Assembly (NCBI RefSeq): GCF_024628725.1
Contig: NZ_CP102409.1
Coordinates: 3,094,001 to 3,158,000, forward strand
Length of the DNA: 64,000 nt
From: Ruegeria sp. YS9
GTDB taxonomy: Bacteria; Pseudomonadota; Alphaproteobacteria; Rhodobacterales; Rhodobacteraceae
Direction of reading: 5' to 3'
Shown piece after piece: positions 56,201 to 63,609 of this stretch; the first letter of the stretch is position 1, and each line of letters opens with the position of its first letter. A program made the position numbers and the translations under genes. The notes under the pieces are model-generated. The model was not told where the DNA came from. It did no database searches and saw only the letters and a list, made by a program, of their open reading frames with translations.

Positions 56201-56843
56201 AATAGGCCTGAACCTGAACCCTCTCGCGCAGCCCCTGCGTGTGAATGTAGGTGCAGGCGACGTCAAAAAGCTCGCCCAGCGAGATTCCGTCGTTCACGAC
56301 AAAGGACGAGGGCAATGCGCATTCGCGGAAGATGTCATTGACTTCGCAGCTGAACCCCAGCGCCGACATGCTGAGAGCGGCCGCCGTGACGCTGCAACAA
56401 TTGATTGGCTGCTGAAAGTTCTGCAACTGAACGCTGACCAGATCACCAAACATCGTTGCAAAACAGGGTTGCCGGACGCTCTCTGGTATCTGAAGCCAGT
56501 TCTTGCTGGACAGATACGCCAGCCGGGTTCCATCCAGCGCAAGCGCTTCAAGGCTGACAGGTATATCCGAGATTTGCAGGTGTTCTTCATAGAAGTAATC
56601 ACCGACATCCGCGCTGGCCAATGGATTCCCGTTCTGGCGCAGCTTAACCACGCCGCGCAGCACGATATACATGCCGTTCGCCGGCAGAACCGCGTTGCCG
56701 GTCACTTCGATACATTCGAATTGTGGGTTGATGACGGCTGGGTCGGCGATCTGAGCCTTGCCCGGAAGGACATCATATATCATCTTCCAGTCTGCGTCGC
56801 TTGGGGTGTAAGGTCTGGATTTGGAAATTTGATCTATGGTCAC
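53244..56843 (-). CDS. Seven-module fusion: phytochelatin synthase-like, cysteine decarboxylase-like, gamma-glutamylamine cyclotransferase-like
   Basis: A 1199-aa protein starting at GTG 56843 (GGGGGGA 8 nt upstream). Modules: cNMP-binding-like (about 30-118, MYIVLRGVVKLRQNG) without a clear phosphate cassette; phytochelatin synthase-like (140-305) with Gln144, Cys150, His262 and Asp280, the last two spaced 18 apart as in plant PCS; a degenerate second copy (355-540); a glutaredoxin-like fold (556-645) lacking CxxC; an HFCD flavoprotein (680-870) with His761, APITCNT, and PACNTNMW; ankyrin repeats (890-985); and an AIG2/GGACT domain (1038-1165) with YGSLKQG and Glu1128. It converges on the channel gene with a 4-nt overlap. 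A glutathione-to-aminothiol pathway is inferred. Confidence 0.85.
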   Translation of the reverse strand: MTIDQISKSRPYTPSDADWKMIYDVLPGKAQIADPAVINPQFECIEVTGNAVLPANGMYIVLRGVVKLRQNGNPLASADVGDYFYEEHLQISDIPVSLEALALDGTRLAYLSSKNWLQIPESVRQPCFATMFGDLVSVQLQNFQQPINCCSVTAAALSMSALGFSCEVNDIFRECALPSSFVVNDGISLGELFDVACTYIHTQGLRERVQVQAYFMDEDTTSVPLLLEAIDESNRLGGDNDILVANFQVGLAHGKENMPGGHFAVIAKCNPSTGLVHMMDVHPEKYGKLWVTTVERLWQAMSDRDGTSMRSRGLLRFSARAAVKTHLKTFKQRCNYVDSTRYLAKDPKKRRNLFRRATPNMNSIGVLVESLAIHGDYRVDEDELLRAAQVSFTDTVRRVATAKDMHDMVEKYIRQSENLHLSSSFHSFGTRDDKSIQTPEDWFKAQLKSLTTNSNRHLMINIDFNRVTGIEAIRPPDNVFRETALLEEFWCLCIDYDEDEDVVTIVDMSPATSQVWQAPRGNIFRGLRDLEDPALLVIEEVEPPENPSDVASIIKHNTMVLFYEDEDPWSYMLRSILSNIGATTVKQIDVGGRDPNMIRMRRQLVTLGERPDVPYLFFKGKCISKSEKLEDIVDMIQVGELQARMRKEGLPVSDLNETPSLEKNPFGYPKGVMNQVNAGKRNVLLCACGSSAADKIPELVERIVDAGHNVKLIPSVSAEKFFRDFGAERIDAKITHNDYYRDDDEWNFRYLKFDMPVRASHLALCDWADCVIVAPITCNTMGKVANGIADNLLTSVFVAWQYQKKPVILCPACNTNMWNNITTQNNVDKLRTLGVDFVGPREGRLSNGRMGIGMMATPDQIMEALADAFEELDDQKYRVCKWAREAAAADDINEWKRVFRAIDEGVVGVNIVDEAHGDSLLHYAAGGEGELGESGHDLGKPDYEAAQDLIDRDIDVNIVNDHGFTALHVAVMNKAPKMVEILLGADDMDATPCIEFVQGMQIEPEIRSMLDRWAQDHNLKMADPEQGRNESFVAVKEPSYLYFTYGSLKQGFPNHDAHSKVLNDFVGTARTRQPMPLIIPKEPFCDNPNCGYLHRMATLVDQQGMGKQVVGEVYRVTESGLGELDRLEGYHGPGSPENVYVRKKINVVVEGAMKPAYAYVIADPEKYLKSWREGTSEVVSDYTLDMAQGEPKPGFEPVA

Positions 56844-57174
56844 AACTGTGTCCCCCCGGAGTTGCGTTGCAATATTTCAATCTTCGGTCAGCCAGTGCTT
56901 CTGGTTCTTCGAAGCTCAGACACCGGTCATTCAGAATAAAAGACCTGCCCGTTTTCCGTGCGTGTTCCTGGCAAGGGCCGTGTTGCTGATAGAAAAAGTA
57001 TGAACAAAATGGCCCAATTGGCTGCACAATATCCGATATTTGAATAAAAATCACGAGTGCAGTTGCAGCGGCTGCTGCTGCCTTGTGTGGCGGAACACTT
57101 GCCATCCGCGATTTGGATTGCGCAGGGCACAGGTGCCCAGTTTCAAGCACACAATCTGTGAAGGGCTTTGGGGA
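56844..57174 (-). other. Gene-free 331-nt region upstream of the multidomain gene
   Basis: No supported gene. On the minus strand it forms the leader of the 1199-aa protein and contains AT-rich stretches (around 57030-57050) that could hold its promoter, but no clear -35/-10 pair or operator stands out. Confidence 0.5.
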
Positions 57175-58752
57175 TCAGTCGAGGAAAAGATAATCCAACT
57201 GCATGATGGCTTGGGCTTTGTCTTCACCAACCCCAAGAAACCTGGCAATAACCGCTTCGTTCTCGGCGCGCGGGGCTGTTTCCCGCAGGCGCAGGTAATT
57301 GTCCAGCCGGGCGGCACGGATCCGTTCGGATTCATAGCCCAGATCGTTGCGAAGGGTCGGCAGCAAGGAAGCAACGGTTTCCGTTGGACTGTTGTCTCCG
57401 GCCAGCCCGACGCGACGCGCGTGGCCGATCAGATAATCGTCCGAGTATTCGCATTCGATCTCAAGCACGTGGGTTTTGGCCTGGTCGCCGCAGAAATCCT
57501 CGAGCGCGTCAAGATTGGCCGGGTCAAGGCACAGCACCAGCTGATCCGACCCGAAACTGTCGAACAACAGGCGCAGAACGGCGCGCCGGTGACGAGAGCG
57601 CTTGGTCAGTGTGGATTCGATCCCGCCCAGGTCCGGCAGCAACGTGTTTTCTTCGTTGAACAGGTATTCGACGCAAGGAATATCCGTTTCAGATGCGATC
57701 TGATCGACAAGACGTTTGGCGACATGCCATTTCTTGCAGACGATCACGAACAGTTCCCGTTCCGGGCCGAGTACGCTCCCGGCTTCCCAGAAGCGTTGTC
57801 CGAACCGGCGGCCGATGCGTCCGCGACCGGTGAGAAACGCGTACAGATTGCGCCCCTCGTTCGAGATCGGGAAATCGACGCCCTCACTTGCATAGAGCGA
57901 ACCGAGCCGGGCCTTCAACTCATGCGCCTCGGCGCTGATCTTGCGTGCGAACAGATAATCCTGGCCCAGCAACATGTCATAGTGGTCATTGTAGAACGTG
58001 ACCGGCATTCCATAGTCCGAAAACATCAGGAATGTCGGCGTTCGGTTTTCAATCTCGTTTTTCGGGATCAGGTGACGCACCAGCGTCTGAAAGAAGGTTT
58101 CATCAGGGATCCACGTGGTCGAAAAAAACCGTATCACATCCCGGCGCTGACGCAGGAAATCCAGAATCATTTCGACGGTTCTGCGACGCAGGCACCACCA
58201 TTGGCTGCCGATCATCATCTGAATGTCCTGGGGGATGTCCCGCGTCAGACCGAAGCGCTTCTGCAATTCATAGGCGGCATAGAACAGCTTGGACTGCGTA
58301 CGTTCGTTGAAGTAGTGGCGATAGATCAACCGGTCTTCTTTCATGCCGGTCTTGATCCAGTTGCTTTCAAAGAAATCGTGGCTTTCGATGAAATCCTTGT
58401 CGTGATCGTCGAGGTAACGGTGCGTGTATTCAGCGGTTTTGATCGCCATGCAGTCACCGGACAGCATGTAGAAATGCGTGGCGCGGGGGAAGGTTTCCAC
58501 GGCGGCTTGCAGGGCGTTCAGCGTGGCCTGCACCAGCGACCATTCTCCCCAGCCGCATCTGACGCGCTTTTTCGCAAAGGTAACATTGGGGTTCTGATCC
58601 AGTGCGGACCGAATGCGCTCATAGGCTTCGGTGCTGGCGCTGGCGTCAAAATGGATGGCCATGCAATCGCCGACAGCTGTCAGTTGTTCGGCCTGAGCAA
58701 TGATGGCCTCAGGGTCCTTGTGACACAGCAATATATAGGCGACTTTTGCCAT
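57175..58752 (-). CDS. GT14-type beta-1,6-N-acetylglucosaminyltransferase-like protein with DUF5928
   Basis: A 525-aa protein starting at 58752 (MAKVAYILLCHKDPEAII). The N-terminal half is a core-2/I-branching-type glycosyltransferase (GT14): HFYMLSGDCMAIK, GSQWWCLRRRTVEMIL and IPDETFFQTL are characteristic. The C-terminal part matches what is called DUF5928 in roseobacters. It may add amino-sugar or xylose branches to a surface glycan. It is divergent from a sulfotransferase gene, and both may decorate the same polymer. Confidence 0.82.
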   Translation of the reverse strand: MAKVAYILLCHKDPEAIIAQAEQLTAVGDCMAIHFDASASTEAYERIRSALDQNPNVTFAKKRVRCGWGEWSLVQATLNALQAAVETFPRATHFYMLSGDCMAIKTAEYTHRYLDDHDKDFIESHDFFESNWIKTGMKEDRLIYRHYFNERTQSKLFYAAYELQKRFGLTRDIPQDIQMMIGSQWWCLRRRTVEMILDFLRQRRDVIRFFSTTWIPDETFFQTLVRHLIPKNEIENRTPTFLMFSDYGMPVTFYNDHYDMLLGQDYLFARKISAEAHELKARLGSLYASEGVDFPISNEGRNLYAFLTGRGRIGRRFGQRFWEAGSVLGPERELFVIVCKKWHVAKRLVDQIASETDIPCVEYLFNEENTLLPDLGGIESTLTKRSRHRRAVLRLLFDSFGSDQLVLCLDPANLDALEDFCGDQAKTHVLEIECEYSDDYLIGHARRVGLAGDNSPTETVASLLPTLRNDLGYESERIRAARLDNYLRLRETAPRAENEAVIARFLGVGEDKAQAIMQLDYLFLD

Positions 58753-58895
58753 AGAGATAACGCAATATCCGTTTCTGCCTGATTTCAACCGTGATACTGA
58801 GGATGAACGATTGAATAAACAGAATAATTTTGGTTCTTTGTAACCAAAAGCTGGCGTATCGCATCGAGACCAGGCCAGCGGAGGAGGCACAGCAG

Positions 58896-59714
58896 ATGGG
58901 GTTTCCCGGTACCTGGATGACCGAGAGCGAAAGCATGGTGTACCGTGTGGTGCCCAAATGTGCCTGCTCGACCATTGGTCAGATCATGTATTTTTCGGAT
59001 CACGGCCAGTTCTTTGACGGTGATATCCATGATGCCAAGGACGGCATGCACAAATGGGCATTTGATCAGAGCCAGGAGCTGATCTCGAACAACGTGCGCA
59101 ATCACGCATCCTATTCGTTCACTTGCGTGCGCAATCCCTACACCCGCATTCTCAGCTCATTCTTTGACAAAATCTGCGGCATTCAGCGCAACGGCAAGAG
59201 ATACCGCGGCAATCTGGTGCCGACGCTGATCTACAACTACGGGATCGAAGTGGGCGGTGACGACGGCAAAGGAGAGTTTGACCAGATCGCCAGCTTTCGC
59301 CGGTTTCTGCTGTTTGCGCGTGATACGATCCGGTGGCGGCGCCCGATGGACCCGGACATTCACTGGTCTGCGATGTCAGGCCACGTGTCTACTTTCATCG
59401 TGAACGGCGGTCACTATGACCGGATATTCTGGACAGAAGCGTTCAATGACGGGATGCAGGATGTTCTGGACAGTGTCGAGCTGAAGCACCCGGTCAAATT
59501 GTCCGAGATCCCACGGTTCAATGAATCCGAAGGGCACGGACCAAAACGTGCGCATCCGGTTGAAGACTACTTTGACGATCTGTCAATGCATCTGGTCTAC
59601 GAGATCTACAAGCAGGATTTCGAGCTGTTCAAATACGACTTCGAAAACCCGGCCAACAAGATGCCGATCGGCGAAATCGATCTGGACGAAATCCACGCCA
59701 AACTGGGCGACTGA
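58896..59714 (+). CDS. Sulfotransferase family 2 protein
   Basis: A 272-aa PAPS-dependent sulfotransferase. The 5'-phosphosulfate loop is VVPKCACSTIGQIM and the 3'-phosphate site TCVRNPYTRILSSF. ATG at 58896 is preferred because GGAGGAGG precedes it; TTG at 58830 is possible. Members of this family sulfate carbohydrates. With the divergent GT14 gene it suggests synthesis of a sulfated surface glycan, as expected for a marine bacterium. Confidence 0.85.
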   Translation: MGFPGTWMTESESMVYRVVPKCACSTIGQIMYFSDHGQFFDGDIHDAKDGMHKWAFDQSQELISNNVRNHASYSFTCVRNPYTRILSSFFDKICGIQRNGKRYRGNLVPTLIYNYGIEVGGDDGKGEFDQIASFRRFLLFARDTIRWRRPMDPDIHWSAMSGHVSTFIVNGGHYDRIFWTEAFNDGMQDVLDSVELKHPVKLSEIPRFNESEGHGPKRAHPVEDYFDDLSMHLVYEIYKQDFELFKYDFENPANKMPIGEIDLDEIHAKLGD

Positions 59715-59768
59715 CGGTGGGGTGCTCCCGCCCGTCGTCGTTTTTTCTTGCGAAACATCTCCTCCGGT

Positions 59769-59807
59769 TGGGCCCGGCGCCGCGCGTTGCGCGGCGCCGG
59801 GCCCAAG
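59769..59807. repeat. Perfect 17-bp inverted repeat in convergent intergenic region
   Basis: The arms at 59769-59785 and 59791-59807 are exact reverse complements with a 5-nt loop and are almost entirely G and C. It lies between the convergent sulfotransferase and ilvD genes. It may be a terminator or, more likely from its GC richness, a dispersed intergenic repeat. The wider 59715-59913 region has no gene. Confidence 0.8.
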
Positions 59808-59913
59808 GCCAAACGTGGCATCAGCAAAGCTGATGGTGCGATTTGGGCGCGGGAGTTCTTGAGGACGGTCGAAATCCCGGCTCGCCGCCTCAGCAAGCCG
59901 GTCCCGCAGGCGC

Positions 59914-61746
59914 TCAGACTTGGCGAACAGCCCCTTTTGCTGCGCTGGTCGTCAGCTTTGCATAGGCCTTGAGCGCAGTGGACACCTTGCGTTTGCGGGG
60001 CGCGGCGGGCTCCCACCCCTTTGCGTCCTGTTCCGTGCGGCGGGCGGCCAGCTCTTCATCTGACACAGCCAGATGAATGGTGCGGTTGGGGATGTCGATC
60101 TCGATCGTGTCGCCATTCTGCACCAGGCCGATCTCACCGCCTTCGGCCGCCTCGGGTGATACATGTCCGATCGACAGGCCTGATGTGCCGCCCGAGAAAC
60201 GACCATCGGTCAGCAGCGCGCAGGCTTTGCCCAGTCCTTTGGACTTCAGATATGACGTCGGATACAGCATTTCCTGCATCCCCGGGCCGCCGCGCGGGCC
60301 TTCATAGCGGATCACCACCACGTCGCCTTCTTTTACCTTGCCGGTGAGAATGTCGTTGACCGCCTGATCCTGACTTTCGCACACGTAAGCCGAGCCAGTA
60401 AACTTCAGGATATTGGAGTCCACGCCAGCAGTTTTCACGATACAGCCGTCGCGGGCGATATTGCCGAACAGAACGGCCAGACCGCCATCCTGGCTGAACG
60501 CGTGTTCTTTCGAGCGGATCACGCCGCCTTCACGGTCGGTATCCAGTTCCTTGTACCGGTTCGACTGGCTGAACGCCTGTGTGGTGCGCACGCCGCCGGG
60601 GGCGGCTTTGAACAGCTCCTGCGCCTTGGGATTGTTGGCGACCTTGATGTCCCAGTTGGCGATCGCCTCGCCCATCGTGGCGGAATGCACCGTGCTGCAT
60701 TCCTCGTGCAGCAGGCCAGCGCGGCTGAGCTCTCCGAGAATCGAGAAGATACCTCCGGCGCGGTGGACGTCTTCCATGTGCACATTTTCGGTGTTGGGCG
60801 CGACTTTGCACAGGCAGGGAACGCGGCGGCTCAGGCGGTCCATGTCGGTCATGGTGAAATCAACGCCACCCTCATGCGCGATCGCCAGCAGATGCAGAAC
60901 CGTGTTGGTCGATCCGCCCATGGCGATGTCGAGGCTCATGGCGTTTTCGAATGCTTCGAAGGTGGCAATCTCGCGTGGGAGAAAACCTTTTTCGTCTAGG
61001 TCATAATGGCGCTTGGTGATCTCGACGATCCGGCGGCCTGCCTCAAGGAACAGCTCTTTGCGGTCGGCATGTGTCGCCAGTGTCGAGCCGTTGCCCGGCA
61101 GGGCGAGACCCAACGCTTCGGCCAGACAGTTCATCGAGTTCGCAGTGAACATGCCAGAACAGGACCCGCAGGTCGGGCAGGCATTCTCTTCGATATGTTG
61201 TACCTGTTCGTCGGTGAATTTGTCGTCCGCCGCGGCGACCATGGCGTCGACGAGGTCGATCTTCTTGGCATCCAGATCTGCGATATCGATCTTGCCGGCC
61301 TCCATCGGCCCGCCCGAGACAAATATGGCAGGGATGTTCAGGCGCATCGCGGCCATCAGCATGCCGGGAGTGATCTTGTCGCAATTCGAAATGCAGACCA
61401 TCGCGTCGGCACAATGCGCGTTGACCATGTATTCGACCGAATCCGCAATGACTTCGCGCGAGGGCAGCGAATACAACATCCCGTCATGGCCCATTGCGAT
61501 GCCGTCATCCACCGCGATCGTGTTGAATTCTTTTGCAACGCCACCGGCGGCCTCGACCTCGCGCGCAACCATCTGACCCAGGTCCTTCAGGTGGACGTGA
61601 CCGGGCACGAACTGGGTGAACGAGTTGACGATGGCAATGATCGGTTTGCCGAAATCATCGTCTCCCATGCCGGTGGCGCGCCAAAGGCCGCGTGCGCCAG
61701 CCATGTTGCGGCCATGGGTTGAGGTTCTGGATCGGTACAATGGCAT
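59914..61746 (-). CDS. ilvD: Dihydroxy-acid dehydratase
   Basis: A 610-aa IlvD that converts dihydroxy acids to 2-oxo acids for valine, leucine and isoleucine. Iron-sulfur ligands are in [10 protein letters not shown] (Cys122) and [11 protein letters not shown] (Cys196), with the metal-binding GHDGM nearby. [16 protein letters not shown] and [20 protein letters not shown] are C-terminal hallmarks. The length fits the E. coli-type long form. It faces the XRE-cupin gene across a 107-nt region holding a perfect palindrome. Confidence 0.97.
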   Translation of the reverse strand: MPLYRSRTSTHGRNMAGARGLWRATGMGDDDFGKPIIAIVNSFTQFVPGHVHLKDLGQMVAREVEAAGGVAKEFNTIAVDDGIAMGHDGMLYSLPSREVIADSVEYMVNAHCADAMVCISNCDKITPGMLMAAMRLNIPAIFVSGGPMEAGKIDIADLDAKKIDLVDAMVAAADDKFTDEQVQHIEENACPTCGSCSGMFTANSMNCLAEALGLALPGNGSTLATHADRKELFLEAGRRIVEITKRHYDLDEKGFLPREIATFEAFENAMSLDIAMGGSTNTVLHLLAIAHEGGVDFTMTDMDRLSRRVPCLCKVAPNTENVHMEDVHRAGGIFSILGELSRAGLLHEECSTVHSATMGEAIANWDIKVANNPKAQELFKAAPGGVRTTQAFSQSNRYKELDTDREGGVIRSKEHAFSQDGGLAVLFGNIARDGCIVKTAGVDSNILKFTGSAYVCESQDQAVNDILTGKVKEGDVVVIRYEGPRGGPGMQEMLYPTSYLKSKGLGKACALLTDGRFSGGTSGLSIGHVSPEAAEGGEIGLVQNGDTIEIDIPNRTIHLAVSDEELAARRTEQDAKGWEPAAPRKRKVSTALKAYAKLTTSAAKGAVRQV

Positions 61747-61793
61747 GATGCTGTTTCCCTGTTGCCTCGGGGTGCATGTCTTGGGGTTCGTAC

Positions 61794-61826
61794 GTTATAG
61801 CGCACGTACCACATGTGCGCTATAAC
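61794..61826. promoter_or_regulatory. Operator-like palindrome between ilvD and regulator
   Basis: A perfect 12-bp inverted repeat (GTTATAGCGCAC / GTGCGCTATAAC) with a 9-nt spacer; a further half-site-like TATAACGCAC follows at 61821-61830. Its place 28 nt before the XRE-cupin start and 48 nt before ilvD makes it a likely binding site for the regulator. Confidence 0.75.
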
Positions 61827-61853
61827 GCACAAGAGGATTCGCGGGACGATGAG

Positions 61854-62417
61854 ATGGACTCTGACGATATAACGCTGAAACTGCGGGACGTGCGTGCGGC
61901 ATCGGGCCTGAGCCTGTCGAAAGTGGCCGAGATGACTGGCGTGAGCAAAGCCATGCTGGGGCAGATCGAGCGCGGCGAATCCAGCCCGACCATCGCAACG
62001 CTGTGGAAAATTGCCAAGGGGTTTCAACTGCCGCTCAGCGCGCTGATCGATACGATGAACGGGGATCCTTCGGTATTTCAGACCGTAACTTTCCCCGGCA
62101 CGATCGAGGTCAAGATCGTCTTTCCATTCGATCCCGCTCTGGGGGCCGAGACGTTCCACGTCAACCTCAAGCCGAACCAAAGCCACGAGTCGCCCGCCCA
62201 CGCGACAGGCGTGACCGAGGAGGTCTTTGTTCTGAGCGGCACGCTTGAGATCCTGCGCGGAGACGAGTGGGTTTCCCTACAGGCCGGGCAGGGGCTGCGT
62301 TTCGCGGCAGATCTCCCGCACGGGTATCGCGCCGGTCCGCAGGGGGCGGCCTTTTTGAACATGCACCATTACGCCCAACACACCGAATTTGTTGAGAACG
62401 GCAAGGCCCATTCATGA
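61854..62417 (+). CDS. XRE-cupin transcriptional regulator
   Basis: A 187-aa regulator. The start at 61854 gives an XRE helix-turn-helix (LSLSKVAEMTGVSKAMLGQIERGES) at residues 20-50 and a C-terminal cupin domain (about 110-180) with EEVFVLSGTLEIL. The protein resembles SutR/PuuR-type repressors that bind a small molecule in the cupin. It probably represses itself and possibly ilvD through the palindrome upstream. The next gene overlaps it by 4 nt. Confidence 0.9.
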   Translation: MDSDDITLKLRDVRAASGLSLSKVAEMTGVSKAMLGQIERGESSPTIATLWKIAKGFQLPLSALIDTMNGDPSVFQTVTFPGTIEVKIVFPFDPALGAETFHVNLKPNQSHESPAHATGVTEEVFVLSGTLEILRGDEWVSLQAGQGLRFAADLPHGYRAGPQGAAFLNMHHYAQHTEFVENGKAHS

Positions 62418-62683
62418 CCGCATTTTTCGACAGCCTGACCATCGTCGACGCCATCGGCTCTTTCGGGGCTCTGATCGTGGTCGCCGCGTATTTCGCAACA
62501 CAGATGCGGATGATGAACTCGGATGATCTGGCCTTTCCGGTGATCAACCTGCTGGGCTCGGTGTTGATCGTCTATTCCCTGCTCCAGAACTTCAATCTCG
62601 CATCAATGTTGATCGAGGGGTTCTGGATTCTGATCAGCCTCATTGGGATTATCCAACATTTCCGCCTGCGCAGCGCCAAGTGA
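62414..62683 (+). CDS. CBU_0592-like small membrane protein
   Basis: An 89-aa protein with three predicted membrane helices (about 12-30, 41-58 and 63-82) matching the CBU_0592-type domain, seen in VDAIGSFGALIVVAAYFATQ. The family function is unknown. It overlaps the regulator gene by 4 nt, so the regulator may control it too. Confidence 0.75.
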   Translation: MTAFFDSLTIVDAIGSFGALIVVAAYFATQMRMMNSDDLAFPVINLLGSVLIVYSLLQNFNLASMLIEGFWILISLIGIIQHFRLRSAK

Positions 62684-62754
62684 GCGCTATCCAGCCTTGA
62701 ACCCCTATGCCGCCGGGTATAGGGAAAAATCAAGCGCGCTTAGGGGAGGCTTTG

Positions 62755-63609
62755 ATGCAGGACGATCCAAAAACCCTCGTATCCACCGAATGGCTGGCCG
62801 CGCATATAAAGGATCCGGATCTGCGGATTCTGGACGGGTCGTGGTACTTGCCCGCGCAAAATCGTGATGCAAAGGCCGAATATGATGCAGGCCACATCCC
62901 CGGTGCGCGGTTCTTTGATATTGATGAGATATCTGATCACCGTTCCGACTTGCCGCACATGGCGCCTCCGGTCGAGAAATTCATGTCGCGCCTGCGCGCG
63001 ATGGGGGTGGGCGATGGTCATCAGGTCGTGGTCTACGATGGCGCCGGGCTGATGTCGGCCGCGCGGGTCTGGTGGCTGTTCCGTCTGATGGGGCAGGAAA
63101 ACATCGCGGTTCTGGATGGTGGATTCCCCAAATGGCAGGCGGAAGGGCGCGAGGTTGAAGACCTGCCGCCGGTCATCCGTGATCGTCATATGACCGTTCG
63201 GGTGCAAAATCAGCTTGTCCGGGACGTCACGCAAGTGTCCGCCGCCGCCAAGCTGGGTGATCATGAGATTATCGACGCCCGCTCGGCCAGCCGGTTTTCC
63301 GGGGCCGAGGCCGAACCGCGCGAGGGGCTGCGCTCGGGGCATATCCCGGGTTCACGCAATGTCCCCTTTGGCCAGTTGCTGAACGCCAATGGCACCATGA
63401 AGTCGCCGGAAGAATGCCGCGCCATATTCGAGGCGGCGGGCGTCGATCTGTCGAAACCGGCGATCACTTCGTGCGGGTCCGGCGTGACTGCCGCGATCCT
63501 GAGCCTTGCGCTGGAGCGCATGGGCAAGAAAGACCACTCGCTTTATGACGGCTCATGGGCTGAATGGGGCGCCTTCCCGACCCTGCCCGTCGCAACCGGA
63601 GAGACCTGA
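62755..63609 (+). CDS. sseA: 3-mercaptopyruvate sulfurtransferase
   Basis: A 284-aa protein of two rhodanese domains. The active-site loop around Cys240 is CGSGVTA, the motif of mercaptopyruvate rather than thiosulfate sulfurtransferases. The start at 62755 has AGGGGAGG 5 nt upstream. It transfers sulfur from mercaptopyruvate to acceptors such as thioredoxin. Its stop overlaps the next aminotransferase start, and that enzyme could provide mercaptopyruvate from cysteine. Confidence 0.93.
   Translation: MQDDPKTLVSTEWLAAHIKDPDLRILDGSWYLPAQNRDAKAEYDAGHIPGARFFDIDEISDHRSDLPHMAPPVEKFMSRLRAMGVGDGHQVVVYDGAGLMSAARVWWLFRLMGQENIAVLDGGFPKWQAEGREVEDLPPVIRDRHMTVRVQNQLVRDVTQVSAAAKLGDHEIIDARSASRFSGAEAEPREGLRSGHIPGSRNVPFGQLLNANGTMKSPEECRAIFEAAGVDLSKPAITSCGSGVTAAILSLALERMGKKDHSLYDGSWAEWGAFPTLPVATGET

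Noticed and set aside
56773..57150. 125-codon minus-strand frame in the leader of the multidomain gene
   Set aside because: It overlaps the start of the supported gene, lacks a ribosome site and has no recognisable domain.
57040..58782. 580-codon open frame antisense to the GT14-like gene
   Set aside because: The minus strand carries clear glycosyltransferase motifs over the same span; the plus frame shows none.
59606..60016. 136-codon minus-strand frame across the hairpin
   Set aside because: It overlaps both ilvD and the sulfotransferase ends and is read through the GC hairpin; more likely repeat than gene.
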